Positions 17,862 to 28,039 of a stretch of 64,000 bases of DNA are shown here, piece by piece. The position numbers and the translations under genes were made by a program. Origin of the DNA: Limibacterium fermenti (GTDB taxonomy: Bacteria > Bacteroidota > Bacteroidia > Bacteroidales > Dysgonomonadaceae); the NCBI RefSeq assembly GCF_041902845.1, contig NZ_CP159486.1, positions 3,968,001-4,032,000 of the forward strand, written 5' to 3'. How positions within the stretch are numbered: position 1 is the stretch's first letter; every line of letters begins with the position of its first letter. The notes beneath the pieces were generated by a model. That model had not been told where the DNA came from, searched no databases, and worked only from the letters and a program-made list of their open reading frames with translations.

Positions 17862-20084
17862 ATGAAGAATATAAAGTGTCTATTTTTATGGGGAATGCTT
17901 TTTGCCGGTTCGGTTTTATCGTTCTCTCAAAATAAGTTGTATACCCTCAGCACAAACAATACATCATTGGTTTATTCGGTGGGGAATGAAGGTCGTTTAC
18001 TGTTCCGTTATTATGGTAAGAAGATAAATGATTTTTCTCCTTTCGTGTCCGTAAACAACTATGGTAAGGCGGATACCGACCGCGATCTGGAATTTGAAGC
18101 GTATCCGGCTTTTGGACTCGGTTATACAAATGAACCGGCCTTAAGCCTTATCCATAGTGATGGCAGCTTAATTACGGAATTATCTTTTGTAAAGGATGAA
18201 GTTCAACACAAAGGAAATGTAGTTCATTCTGTAATCTATCTCCAAGATAAGGTGTACGATCTTGCCGTCGAACTCCATAGCGAAGCCTATCAGGCCGAAG
18301 ATGTAATCGCCCAATGGGTCACCATTCGCAATAATGAAAAGGAAACAATTTCTTTGAACAATGTTTACTCTTCATCTCTCAACCTTCGCGCATACAGTTA
18401 TTATTTGACTCACTTTAACGGTACATGGGCCGGAGAGATGAACAGGGTGGAAGAAAAATTAGAACATGGAATAAAGACGATAGAATCGAAAAAGGGAGTC
18501 CGGACAACCCAAACGGAGAATCCATCCTTTATATTGTCACTGAATAATCCGGTAGAAGAAAATAACGGAGACTGTTATGGAGGGGCATTGGCTTGGTCCG
18601 GCAATTACAAATTATCCTTCGAACTGGACGAATGGGATCATGTAAATATATTGGCCGGCGTCAATCCATTTTTATCGGAATACAAATTAGCTGCGGGAGA
18701 GGATTTCACCACTCCGAAGATGATTTATACGTTCAGTAACCGGGGACAGGGACAAATATCCCGTAATTTCCACGATTGGAGCCGGAAATATGCTTTAAAT
18801 AACGGAAATGAAGAACGCCCCATTATATTGAACAGTTGGGAAGGGGCCTATTTCGATTTCAACGAACAAACGCTCACGGATATGATGGATGATGCAAGCC
18901 GGATGGGTGTAGAGTTGTTCGTTTTGGATGATGGCTGGTTTGGAAATAAGTATCCACGCAACGGCGATAACGCGGGACTGGGAGACTGGCAAGTAAATAA
19001 AAAGAAACTGCCCAACGGCCTCCAACATCTTATAGATTATGCCCAATCAAAAGGATTGAAATTCGGTATATGGATTGAACCGGAAATGGTTAATCCGAAG
19101 AGTGAATTAGCCGAGAAACATCCCGAATGGATTGTACAAAGTAAGGGTAGGGAAAAAATAACGCTGCGGAATCAACTCCTGCTCGACCTCGCTAACCCGC
19201 AAGTACAGGATTTTATTTGGAATATGATAGATGGTTTATTAAGCGAAAATAAAGGGATCGATTATATCAAATGGGATGCGAACAGGCATGTGGAACAAGT
19301 CGGATCGACCTATTTGCCGGCTGGCGATCAAACGCATTTCTGGATCGATTATACCGAAGGCTTGTATGGCATCTATGATAAAATAAGGGCTAAATATCCC
19401 CATCTTATGTTGCAATTATGTGCTTCGGGAGGGGGCCGTTTGGATTACGGCGCCTTGAAATATCATGATGAGTTTTGGACATCCGACAATACGGATCCTT
19501 TGGCTCGATTATATATTCAATACGCTACAAATCTGATCTATCCTCCGGTAGCGACGGCAGCCCATGTATCGGCCAACCCCAATCATCAGACAGGCCGGCT
19601 GACACCTCTGAAATTCCGCTTTGATGTGGCAATGACAGGCCGCCTGGGCCTCGAACTACAGCCTAAGGATATTAAAAATGAAGAATGGGCGTTTGCTAAA
19701 AAGGCGATAGAGGATTACAAGACAATTGTCAGGCCGCTGATTACAAGTGGAGATTTATATCGTATTATTTCACCTTACGATCCTACAAATAATTATGCCG
19801 CTCAACTGTATGTCGGTAAAAACAAACAGCGCGCTGTCCTGTTTGCATTTTGTACGGAGTTTAATAATCGGGGAATTCTACCGTTCATCAAAACACAAGG
19901 TCTTGATCCGGAAAAGAGTTATAAAATTAGTGAGATAAATAAAATATCTGCCCGGTCCTGTTTCTGGGGGGATGGGTTGATTTTTAAAGGAGACTTCCTC
20001 AACAATGTTGGAATAACGCTCAATATCGCACGGCAATATGAAAGCGCTGTTTTTCTTATCGAAGAGATAGGTGCCGGAGAATAA
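17862..20084 (+). CDS. Glycoside hydrolase family 36, predicted alpha-galactosidase
   Basis: The protein has 740 residues with an N-terminal signal peptide (MKNIKCLFLWGMLFAGSVLS, cleaved near SFSQ), so it is probably periplasmic. The N-terminal beta-supersandwich (to about 320) is followed by the barrel: LNSWEGAYFDFNEQ, LFVLDDGWFGNKYPRN, FGIWIEPEMVNPKSEL. The nucleophile is Asp472 in YIKWDANRH and the acid/base Asp542 in FWTSDNTDP; LQLCASGGGRLD is the substrate-binding Cys/Gly-rich loop of GH36. It would remove terminal alpha-galactose from oligosaccharides brought in by the SusCD pair. It starts 8 bp after GH43 and is the last gene of this locus. Confidence 0.94.
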   Translation: MKNIKCLFLWGMLFAGSVLSFSQNKLYTLSTNNTSLVYSVGNEGRLLFRYYGKKINDFSPFVSVNNYGKADTDRDLEFEAYPAFGLGYTNEPALSLIHSDGSLITELSFVKDEVQHKGNVVHSVIYLQDKVYDLAVELHSEAYQAEDVIAQWVTIRNNEKETISLNNVYSSSLNLRAYSYYLTHFNGTWAGEMNRVEEKLEHGIKTIESKKGVRTTQTENPSFILSLNNPVEENNGDCYGGALAWSGNYKLSFELDEWDHVNILAGVNPFLSEYKLAAGEDFTTPKMIYTFSNRGQGQISRNFHDWSRKYALNNGNEERPIILNSWEGAYFDFNEQTLTDMMDDASRMGVELFVLDDGWFGNKYPRNGDNAGLGDWQVNKKKLPNGLQHLIDYAQSKGLKFGIWIEPEMVNPKSELAEKHPEWIVQSKGREKITLRNQLLLDLANPQVQDFIWNMIDGLLSENKGIDYIKWDANRHVEQVGSTYLPAGDQTHFWIDYTEGLYGIYDKIRAKYPHLMLQLCASGGGRLDYGALKYHDEFWTSDNTDPLARLYIQYATNLIYPPVATAAHVSANPNHQTGRLTPLKFRFDVAMTGRLGLELQPKDIKNEEWAFAKKAIEDYKTIVRPLITSGDLYRIISPYDPTNNYAAQLYVGKNKQRAVLFAFCTEFNNRGILPFIKTQGLDPEKSYKISEINKISARSCFWGDGLIFKGDFLNNVGITLNIARQYESAVFLIEEIGAGE

Positions 20085-20194
20085 GATAAATGAAGTTTTG
20101 AAATTCAAATCTCCGTTATCCAACTCTCAGGAGCCGATTACCACAATCCATAATTCGATTCAACCTGTCGGAATAAAAGTACTTTGTTCCGGCA

Positions 20195-20226
20195 GGCTAT
20201 TGAAACAACTAAATGTTTCAATAGCC
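20195..20226. other. Perfect 12-bp inverted repeat downstream of the GH36 gene
   Basis: GGCTATTGAAAC (20195-20206) pairs with GTTTCAATAGCC (20215-20226) around an 8-nt loop. There is no T run on either side, so it is a weak terminator candidate; it overlaps the 3' end of the broken minus-strand frame described next. Confidence 0.6.
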
Positions 20227-20502
20227 CATCAGCATCAGAACTGCCCTCAAAAGTTTTAATGACATGGTATTTGCCACGGCTTTTATCAAAGGCCTGAACA
20301 CATGCACGACGGACAAGTCTTGTTTTGCCGCTATGGCAGGATTGAGAGCCACCTAAATCTTCTGGCTTCCCAGATTAATCTCCGCTGAGGAGGGATGACA
20401 AATCTACAATTTGTAGGAGTCCCAGTCTCTTACATCTTTGATTTGTGGCTTTTTTAATAAACGAATTGCTTCTTCACGCTTGTTTTTCTGTTTCTTTTCC
20501 AT
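20218..20502 (-). pseudogene. Possible small broken gene with two in-frame TAG codons
   Basis: Read on the minus strand from the ATG at 20502, one frame gives MEKKQKNKREEAIRLLKKPQ and so on for 32 codons, then TAG, 16 codons, TAG, and about 44 codons (VALNPAIAAKQDLSVVHVF...) to a TGA. All three pieces share one frame and have protein-like composition, which suggests a small gene of about 94 codons with two nonsense changes. I do not recognise the family. It could also be chance in non-coding DNA: part of the first stop lies in the palindrome CTACAAATTGTAG. Confidence 0.3.
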
Positions 20503-20850
20503 AACTTTGTCGTTGTTAGTTTATATAGCAAAATGGGGTTAAGTTCTGTGGGCTATAAAAGAAAGTTCTATTTTTCTAATAGGGAATTACAGGCTAAAGA
20601 GCCTGCTCTCGTCATGATTTTAGGACGCAATCCGCAGAAATCCGATTATCTTACAGGCGCAAGGGCACTGTTAATATTCGACTATATTGCTTCCTGTTTT
20701 GCTTTTTAAAGAAAAAACGCTTAGACAGAACCTCTCTCCGGGATGAATTTTGTTCAATAAAGATTGGGTAAAATCATTTAGTAGAGGTTGTCTTTGCAAA
20801 TTATCTATAGAATTTATTCCTCGACTTTAGTGTCATTTAAACGCTTGAAT
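20503..20850. other. Non-coding stretch upstream of the second ECF sigma gene
   Basis: I see no gene here. A small perfect hairpin CAGGCT-AAAG-AGCCTG is at about 20591-20606. The region should hold the promoter of the sigma gene at 20851; I found no clean TTTG/TAnnTTTG pair. Confidence 0.4.
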
Positions 20851-21474
20851 ATGTCTACGGAAGAAACAGAAATAACAGGGAGTAATGCCATTGCAGAGGA
20901 CCGGGATTTGGTGATTCGTCTCATCAACAATGATCAGGAAGCATTTTGCGAATTATACGCAAAATACAAAACTCGCTTGCTATACTTTGCTGCGAAATTC
21001 ATTAAATCGAATGAGTTTGCTGAAGACATTTATCAGGACGCTTTCGCCGTCATCTGGCAAAGCCGCTGTTTCCTCGATCCGGAAAAGTCATTTTCTTCTT
21101 ATCTGTATACCGTTGTAAAAAATCGCATTTTAAACACATTGAGAGATATAGAGAACAATCAAAAACTCAAATCGCATATCCTCGATTATTCCATAGACCA
21201 CTCCGATACGACGAATCAGTTTATCGAAGCATCCGAATTGCAGGCGATACTCGATAAGGCCTTGGCGAAACTTACCCCTCGCCAACGACAGGTATTTGAA
21301 ATGAGCCGCGATGCACAACTGTCGCACAAAGAGATCGCTGAAATACTCGGTATTTCCGTTTTTACCGTACAGGAACATATCTCCATCGCTTTAAAGACCA
21401 TCAAAAGCTATCTGAAAGAATATCCCGATTATATCTCCGGATTGTTGCTCCTGTTGATATGCGCAGGACTATAA
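20851..21474 (+). CDS. ECF-type RNA polymerase sigma factor
   Basis: I choose the ATG at 20851 (MSTEETEITG) over the in-frame TTG at 20788; the protein is then 207 residues. Region 2 includes AFCELYAKYKTRLLYFAAKF, FAEDIYQDAFAVIW and SSYLYTVVKNRILNTLRD. Region 4 includes KLTPRQRQVFEMSRDAQLSH and KEIAEILGISVFTVQEHISI. A hydrophobic tail (YISGLLLLLICAGL) ends the protein, a feature common in sigma factors paired with FecR in this phylum. The FecR gene begins 89 bp downstream, so this is a compact sigma/anti-sigma pair, unlike the pair at 9057/10249. Confidence 0.9.
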   Translation: MSTEETEITGSNAIAEDRDLVIRLINNDQEAFCELYAKYKTRLLYFAAKFIKSNEFAEDIYQDAFAVIWQSRCFLDPEKSFSSYLYTVVKNRILNTLRDIENNQKLKSHILDYSIDHSDTTNQFIEASELQAILDKALAKLTPRQRQVFEMSRDAQLSHKEIAEILGISVFTVQEHISIALKTIKSYLKEYPDYISGLLLLLICAGL

Positions 21475-21563
21475 AAAAAGTTAAAGGCTCCCCAGCTTTT
21501 TCCATTAAAAGTGTATAACTATTATAAGGGAACGAAAATTCCGACCCTTTTATAAAATCGTAC

Positions 21564-22547
21564 ATGAACGGTAAGACAGAAAAAGAAAAACAATTCAGGC
21601 GCTTCATTCATAATCTTTACACAAAAGAAGAGGCGGAAACATTTTTTCGCGATATACACGATTCTCGAAATGAAGTCGCCCTCGGCTCTGTCTTTTCCGA
21701 ACTGAAAGACGAAGCGGAATGTCGCCCCTCTCCCAATGATATTACTTACCATCAATATAAAGAAGAAGCGAGGCGGTTGTTGAGGAGCATGGAAAAAGAA
21801 AAACGCCCCCGCATTCGCCGCATAGCCATGTCTGTAGCTGCTGTAGCATCGGCGTTGCTGTTAGGGATATTTATATTTCAATATGTCAAAGATGCCCAAA
21901 ACGCTTCCGGCTTATACGTCGAAACCGTCACTCCCTCGGGAGAAAGGGAACAGTTTACGCTTTCGGACAGTACACGCGTCGTGCTGAATTCCCGTACGAA
22001 TATCGCCTATCCCGAACAATTCGGTAAAAACGAACGCCGCGTGCGACTTTCGGGGGAAGCTTATTTCGATGTAAGCAAAGACAAAAAGCCGTTTATCATA
22101 GAAACGGCCCGCTTCAACATCCGCGTATTGGGTACCGCTTTCAACGTAAAGGCTTACGAGGAGGACGAAACCGTATCCGTCAGCGTAAACGAAGGCCGGG
22201 TAGAGGTCTCCATGTCCGACGCTACATTTACCTTGACGCGCAATGAGAAAGTCACCCTTAACTCGCGGACTGGCGAAATCATGAAAGAGATTTCCCGCAA
22301 CAACGCCTCCTCTTTTGCATGGATGAAAGGGTGGTTGTATTTTAATCACACGCCCATACGGGATGTGGCACGAGAACTGGAACGAGTATACGGATGCCGT
22401 ATTGTATTCGACGACGGACAAGAATTTAACAATCTTATTTCAGGGGAACACGACAATAAGAGCTTGGAATCGGTATTGCAATCGATTCAGTACACAACGA
22501 AAATCAAGTATAAAAAAGACGGGAATGATATACTCTTTTTTAAATAA
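21564..22547 (+). CDS. FecR-family anti-sigma factor
   Basis: The protein has 327 residues with a cytoplasmic N-terminal part (1-85), a membrane helix at about 86-107 (IAMSVAAVASALLLGIFIF), and a periplasmic FecR domain (TPSGEREQFTLSDSTRVVLN, RRVRLSGEAYFDVSKDKKPF, IRVLGTAFNVKAYEEDE). A C-terminal DUF4974-type domain follows (FAWMKGWLYFNHTPIRDVAR, ending KYKKDGNDILFFK). It pairs with the sigma factor at 20851 and, by gene order, responds to the SusC at 22818. Confidence 0.93.
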   Translation: MNGKTEKEKQFRRFIHNLYTKEEAETFFRDIHDSRNEVALGSVFSELKDEAECRPSPNDITYHQYKEEARRLLRSMEKEKRPRIRRIAMSVAAVASALLLGIFIFQYVKDAQNASGLYVETVTPSGEREQFTLSDSTRVVLNSRTNIAYPEQFGKNERRVRLSGEAYFDVSKDKKPFIIETARFNIRVLGTAFNVKAYEEDETVSVSVNEGRVEVSMSDATFTLTRNEKVTLNSRTGEIMKEISRNNASSFAWMKGWLYFNHTPIRDVARELERVYGCRIVFDDGQEFNNLISGEHDNKSLESVLQSIQYTTKIKYKKDGNDILFFK

Positions 22548-22817
22548 TCCAAACGAATAGAGTCTCTAACAATAAATTAGGATAACTAGTAAAAATGCGG
22601 CGTAATAATAAAACATTAGTAAAATTCTTTAAAAGGAGATGTGTATATTCTCGTTTATTTCAAGTAGATATAAGGAGAGAAATAATTTATGGGAAATCGT
22701 TTGGATGAAATGAAATAAAAACTTCATAAATAATTAACCGTTTTGTAATATTCTTATTGTTTCTTTGCGCAAAAAAGAAGGGAATGTATTCAAATTTTTT
22801 AAAAACATGATATATAT

Positions 22818-25800
22818 ATGAAATTTATGAATCAGCAGGGGAAAACTAATTTTTGGGTTTTTCTTAATTTTTGTGTGGCGATCTTGTTCTTTATTGTTAT
22901 TGTTGTCCCCCTTAACGGACAGAATATAAAAGATAATAACCTTTCGCTAAATGTACAGAATCAACCCGTTAGTCAAGTGTTTAATAAAATTAGCTCAATG
23001 ACGGGTTACAAGTTTTTTTATGATCAGCGGATATTAGACAAAACACCGAATGTGACTTTGAATGTGCGCAATACGACTATCCAGAATATTCTGGATAGAA
23101 TAACGGCTCAGACATATCTTTATTTTCAACGTATAGATAATACGATTTCTGTCAGTTTAACCCCGACAGTAAGTAACGCAACATCTCCTCCCCGTGAACG
23201 TAAAACCATTTCCGGCACAGTTACCGACCAATCGGGCGAGCCTGTTATCGGGGCGAATATTATAGAAAATGGGACTTCTAATGGAACCGTTACCGACTTG
23301 AGTGGAAATTTCTCTTTAGACGTCTCGGCTAATGCGACCCTTCGTATTACGTATCTCGGGTATAAGCAAAAGGATGTTGGCACAACCGGTAAAACCTCTT
23401 TTGATGTTGTTTTACACGAAGATGTAAAAACCCTTCAGGAGCTGGTTGTGGTCGGTTATGGAACAATGGAAAAACGCCAGGTAACAAGTTCCATATCTTC
23501 TATAAGCGGAGATGATCTCTTGCAAGGAATAGGAGGTGCCAGTATTGAAACGGCTCTGAGAGGAAAAATTTCCGGGATGAGTGTTTCAGGAACAAGTAGC
23601 CCAAACTCGAGCAATACAATATTATTGCGTGGTGTTGCATCTGTGAATGCGGGTAAAGGGCCATTAGTTGTCATAGATGGTGTCCCGGGAGGAGATTTGC
23701 GCTCTTTAAACCAGGAAGACATAAAGTCCATTGACGTTTTGAAAGATGCATCAGCGGGAGCTATTTACGGGACACGTGCTGCCGGGGGAGTTATTTTGGT
23801 CACAACGCGAAACGCCGTGGCCGGACAAATTAAAGCTACTTACACGGGAGAGTTATCAATGGAAACGCTCAGAAACAGGCCGGATGTATTAAGTGCGAGT
23901 GAATACCGGGACTTAGGATTAGGAGGCGAAAATGATATTTATGATTATGGTGCGGATACAGATTGGTATGATCTTCTGATGAGAAAAAATCCTTTGTCAC
24001 ACCGGCATGTCGTTAATGTCAACGGAGGAAGTGAATACGCAAATATTTATACGACATTTTCCATGCAAGATCAAAAAGGAATTGCGATAGGGGATGGAAG
24101 GAAAGACTATTCCGCACGTATAAATGCTTATTTTAAAATGTATGAAGGGCTGGTTGAACTCAGGACGCATGCTGAATATAGAGAAGCGAAAAGAGATTTA
24201 AGAAGATCAAACGGCATGTATAATGCGGCGATAAAACTTAATCCTACCCTGAACCCGTATGATCAGGAGAGCGCGTCGGGATACAATCTGGAGGATTTTA
24301 AGGGAACCGACTTTAACCCTGTGGCAGACGTAATGCTAAGACAACGTGATGCTTTAGATAAATGGTTACTGTCAGATGCTACATTAAAAATAAATTTGAC
24401 ACCTGAATTGAATGTGCAAGCAACGTTCGGATATGATTCCAGGCAATGGCAAGCTACCCGGTATGTATCGGCAAATCACCGGGAGTCCGATCAAGGCGGA
24501 TACAGTGGGGAAGCTTATCATGGGTTTGATAAAACGCAGAATAGTTCGTTCGAAACGTATGCCTCCTACAATAAAGCCCTCAATAATCATACCTTTAGCG
24601 CAGTTGCAGGTTACAGCTTTTTTGAGCATAATCAAGAAGCATTTAACATGACAAATAAAGACTTTCCCGTAGAAGGAACAGGTGCATGGGATATCGGAAC
24701 GGGTAATTATCTTAGTGATGGAAAAGCAGCCATGTCTTCTTCAAAAGCCCCGAGAGAGCGTTTGTTGGCTGTTTTTGCGAGAGGAAATTATTCTTTCAAG
24801 GATAGATATATGGCGACCGCCAGTATAAGACGCGAGGGTTCCTCCAAATTTGGACCTGATCACAGATGGGGCACGTTCTGGGCTATTTCAGGCGGCTGGC
24901 GTATCAGCAACGAAGATTTTATGAAAGATGTTTCCTTTGTGAATGACTTGAAATTAAGAGTAGGATACGGTGTTACCGGAAACAATGACTTTTCTTCTCC
25001 TCCGGGACTTACAGCAAGAGTATATGGATCGAATGGAATGTGGTTGACCGATGGTAAAAATTGGAATTCGCTTTATGGCTCTATCCGTAATGTAAACAGG
25101 GATCTCCATTGGGAAGAAACGAAAGGGACGAATATTGGTGTGGATTATACTCTGTTCGATAGCCGGTTATATGGTAAATTCGATTATTTCTGGCGCAATG
25201 TTAGTAATCTGATCTTTGACCAAGGGGTAAGCCAGCCACCCAATGTTTATCCTACAACGAGAAAGAACATAGGAACCTTAAAAGGGAACGGTTGGGAACT
25301 GGAAATAGGAGGTGTACCGATACAGACTAACGATTTTGAATATACTACTGCTGTCCGTCTGTCACAGAATTCGACAAAGATCACATCCATGGGGAATGTT
25401 ACTTGGACGACAGTGGGGGATGGATTCCCTTCTCCGGGATCTCCCGGAAACCCTTATCGGTTACAAAATGACTTGATAATAGGACAATGGTATATGAAGA
25501 AGCATGCCGGAATTACGGAAGACGGACAATGGCAAGTGTATGACAAAGATAATAATGTCATACTTGCAAGTAAATCAAGTGATGACGACAAACGTTTTCT
25601 GGGGAATGCCATACCCAAGCTCGAGATTTCGTGGGATCATACTTTACTGTATAAAAACTGGGATCTATCGATTGCTTTACGCAGTTGGCTCGATTTCGAT
25701 GTCTTTAATATGGCAGACATGTATTACGGGATACCGACGAAAGAAAACGGCGTTAATTTTCTTAAGAGAGCGTTTAAGGATGATAGAAAACACATTGCCC

Positions 25801-26084
25801 AAGAGAAACAACTCTCTGATTATTGGCTTGAAGATGGAACATTCCTCAAGATAGATGCAATAGTGCTGGGGTATACGATTAATCTCAAAAAGTATAATCG
25901 GTTTGTAGAGAAAGCGCGTTTCTATCTGAATATGCGGGATGTAGCCTGTTTTACCGGCTACTCGGGATTAGATCCTGAAGTTTCGTATTCGGATCCTTTG
26001 AGGCCCGGGCTAGACGATATAACCGGTGACGCTGTTTTTCCTAAAACACGCAGGTTTACATTGGGATTTCAATTAACATTATAA
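22818..26084 (+). CDS. SusC/RagA TonB-linked outer-membrane transporter with STN domain
   Basis: The protein has 1088 residues. After the signal peptide come an STN domain (LSLNVQNQPVSQVFNKISSM, FFYDQRILD), a carboxypeptidase-D-like domain (ISGTVTDQSGEPVIGANIIE), the plug (ELVVVGYGTMEKRQVTSSIS; GPLVVIDGVPGGDLRSL; VLKDASAGAIYGTRAAGGVI), and a barrel ending in RRFTLGFQLTL. The STN domain fits control by the ECF/FecR pair just upstream. A 270-bp leader separates FecR from this gene, so an independent, sigma-dependent promoter is likely there. With the SusD at 26096 it makes a locus without enzymes; its substrate cannot be told from context. Confidence 0.95.
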   Translation: MKFMNQQGKTNFWVFLNFCVAILFFIVIVVPLNGQNIKDNNLSLNVQNQPVSQVFNKISSMTGYKFFYDQRILDKTPNVTLNVRNTTIQNILDRITAQTYLYFQRIDNTISVSLTPTVSNATSPPRERKTISGTVTDQSGEPVIGANIIENGTSNGTVTDLSGNFSLDVSANATLRITYLGYKQKDVGTTGKTSFDVVLHEDVKTLQELVVVGYGTMEKRQVTSSISSISGDDLLQGIGGASIETALRGKISGMSVSGTSSPNSSNTILLRGVASVNAGKGPLVVIDGVPGGDLRSLNQEDIKSIDVLKDASAGAIYGTRAAGGVILVTTRNAVAGQIKATYTGELSMETLRNRPDVLSASEYRDLGLGGENDIYDYGADTDWYDLLMRKNPLSHRHVVNVNGGSEYANIYTTFSMQDQKGIAIGDGRKDYSARINAYFKMYEGLVELRTHAEYREAKRDLRRSNGMYNAAIKLNPTLNPYDQESASGYNLEDFKGTDFNPVADVMLRQRDALDKWLLSDATLKINLTPELNVQATFGYDSRQWQATRYVSANHRESDQGGYSGEAYHGFDKTQNSSFETYASYNKALNNHTFSAVAGYSFFEHNQEAFNMTNKDFPVEGTGAWDIGTGNYLSDGKAAMSSSKAPRERLLAVFARGNYSFKDRYMATASIRREGSSKFGPDHRWGTFWAISGGWRISNEDFMKDVSFVNDLKLRVGYGVTGNNDFSSPPGLTARVYGSNGMWLTDGKNWNSLYGSIRNVNRDLHWEETKGTNIGVDYTLFDSRLYGKFDYFWRNVSNLIFDQGVSQPPNVYPTTRKNIGTLKGNGWELEIGGVPIQTNDFEYTTAVRLSQNSTKITSMGNVTWTTVGDGFPSPGSPGNPYRLQNDLIIGQWYMKKHAGITEDGQWQVYDKDNNVILASKSSDDDKRFLGNAIPKLEISWDHTLLYKNWDLSIALRSWLDFDVFNMADMYYGIPTKENGVNFLKRAFKDDRKHIAQEKQLSDYWLEDGTFLKIDAIVLGYTINLKKYNRFVEKARFYLNMRDVACFTGYSGLDPEVSYSDPLRPGLDDITGDAVFPKTRRFTLGFQLTL

Positions 26085-26095
26085 TAAATACACTT

Positions 26096-27808
26096 ATGAA
26101 TAATCGTAATTACATAAAATTAATTTGTATAGGTTTGTTGTTACTCATTACAAGTTCATGCGATCTCGATCCTGTATGGTACTCACAAGTGACGACCGAT
26201 CATTATTACACATCAAAAAAAAGCGTATACGGTGTCTTGGGACGCCCGTTCGGACATTGGGCTTGGTTTTGCCAAAGCGACCGTTTCTATCTGCAAGAGT
26301 ATACGGGAGATATCCTTTGTTTGCCTACCCGGGGTAGCGATTGGTACAATGGAGGTATTAACCAACGGATGCACCACCACGAATGGGTGTATACGGATAG
26401 TTATTTCTGGGAAACTTGGAGAGGAATAGGTATGGGGCTGGCGTATGCGATGGAGTCGAGAGAGGATCTTGCAGATGTAGACTATGTAGCCCTCGGACTG
26501 ACGGAAGACGAAAAACAAAATCATACAACTCAATTGAGGGCATTGGAAGGCTATTATTATATGAAAGGACTCGATTTCTTCGGAGGAATGCCCATTTATA
26601 CAACCACTAAAGAAGACATCAGTGTTCCACGCAGTACAGCTAAAGAAACCTTTGAATACGCTGAAAAGCTATTGAAAGATGCTATTCCGAATCTTCGTAA
26701 GAAAGAAGAATTAGGAGCAGCCGAAGATGGCTATATAAAACAAGCGGTAGCTGCCAGCATTTTGGCTCAATTGTATTTCAATGCCAAAGCGACTATCGGT
26801 GTTGATATGTTCAGCGAATGCGCCGAGTTATGCCAGGATATTATTGATGGTGTATATGGGAAATATGAATTGGAAGAAGATTGGTTCGCTCCATTCAGTT
26901 TTGATAATAATTTATCAAAAGAGATCATTTGGAGCGTCCCTTCCGAAGCCAATAAAAATGAATTTAATTGGTGGTATAAACATTTTGGACACTATCAGAC
27001 GTGGATATATTTGGATTTGGAAGTTACCGGGAACAACGGCGGGTGCATGCAGCCCTCGTTAAAACCGAACGGGCAACGCTATACCGATAGCGATTTTGGC
27101 GGATCAAGATTAGGCAGGCCTTTCGCTAAGTTTCACGAAAAAGATTTAAGGAAAAGACCTTACCTGTATAAAGGAAATAAAAAATACGAGGGTATGTTCT
27201 TGATGGGAGAACAAACAAATCCTATTACCGGGAAGTCATCTAAAGGGGGTAGAGAATATAAAAACGAGGTTATTTCTTTTGTAGACCAAATTACGGTAAT
27301 GAAACAACTTGGAGGTGAAAAATATCCCACCGTTGATGATCTGCCCTCTACAATTGCCGACGCCGAGGAAGTTTCCGGAATTCGTCCCTGGAAAATTCCT
27401 CAACCGAATAAGGCGGATGTCGCTATACGATATAATCCGGACAATCCTATTATTCGATTGGCTGAGATATATTATATGCTTGCGGAATGTACGATGAGAG
27501 CGGGCGATAAAAAAACAGCCGCCATGCTGATAAACAAAGTCCGTGCTCGTAATTTTGAAAATAGAATAGATCCGGATCCCGTGACCGAATCTAATTTGGA
27601 TGAATACAGAATGTTGGATGAATGGATGATCGAGTTTCTGGCGGAAGGACAGGGGAGAAGGCGTACCGATTTAATCCGATGGGATAAATTTGTAACTGAA
27701 AATTGGTGGGACCATACGGCTACTAAGGATAAGAATCGTAACATATTTCCTATTCCTGAAAAAGCTATTTCCGCAAACAATCTATTGGAACAAAATCCGG
27801 GTTATTAA
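26096..27808 (+). CDS. SusD/RagB-family outer-membrane lipoprotein
   Basis: The lipoprotein has 570 residues (LITSSC, Cys22, then DLDP). It shows the SusD landmarks: TTQLRALEGYYYMKGLDFFG, the TPR region to about 240, IIRLAEIYYMLAECTMRAGD, RMLDEWMIEFLAEGQGRRRT, and the ending IFPIPEKAISANNLLEQNPGY (quoted in part: IFPIPEKAISANNLLEQ). It lies 11 bp behind its SusC partner. No hydrolase follows; a strong terminator closes the operon, so the pair may use enzymes encoded elsewhere or import a ligand that needs none. Confidence 0.94.
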   Translation: MNNRNYIKLICIGLLLLITSSCDLDPVWYSQVTTDHYYTSKKSVYGVLGRPFGHWAWFCQSDRFYLQEYTGDILCLPTRGSDWYNGGINQRMHHHEWVYTDSYFWETWRGIGMGLAYAMESREDLADVDYVALGLTEDEKQNHTTQLRALEGYYYMKGLDFFGGMPIYTTTKEDISVPRSTAKETFEYAEKLLKDAIPNLRKKEELGAAEDGYIKQAVAASILAQLYFNAKATIGVDMFSECAELCQDIIDGVYGKYELEEDWFAPFSFDNNLSKEIIWSVPSEANKNEFNWWYKHFGHYQTWIYLDLEVTGNNGGCMQPSLKPNGQRYTDSDFGGSRLGRPFAKFHEKDLRKRPYLYKGNKKYEGMFLMGEQTNPITGKSSKGGREYKNEVISFVDQITVMKQLGGEKYPTVDDLPSTIADAEEVSGIRPWKIPQPNKADVAIRYNPDNPIIRLAEIYYMLAECTMRAGDKKTAAMLINKVRARNFENRIDPDPVTESNLDEYRMLDEWMIEFLAEGQGRRRTDLIRWDKFVTENWWDHTATKDKNRNIFPIPEKAISANNLLEQNPGY

Positions 27809-27821
27809 TATCCTGAAGAAT

Positions 27822-27861
27822 AAAAGGGCCTTGTTAATATGTATTAGCAAGGCCCTTTTTC
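27822..27861 (+). terminator. Rho-independent terminator after susD
   Basis: AAAAGGGCCTTG (27822-27833) pairs perfectly with CAAGGCCCTTTT (27848-27859), with a 14-nt loop and a continuing T run. The A/T flanks make it work in both directions. Confidence 0.93.
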
Positions 27862-28039
27862 TATGTTTCTTTGCCATAACTTTAACTTGTGGTTTACTTG
27901 CTTGATGGGGTTCGCAAGTTCTTAATTATGTGTCATTAGGTGTAAATCCAAAACTTGTGTCACATAAACCATCTAAAATATAGGAGGTCATCCGACTGGT
28001 TGTTCTGCTGAAGTTTTCTACCTTAGATAATCATTGTAG

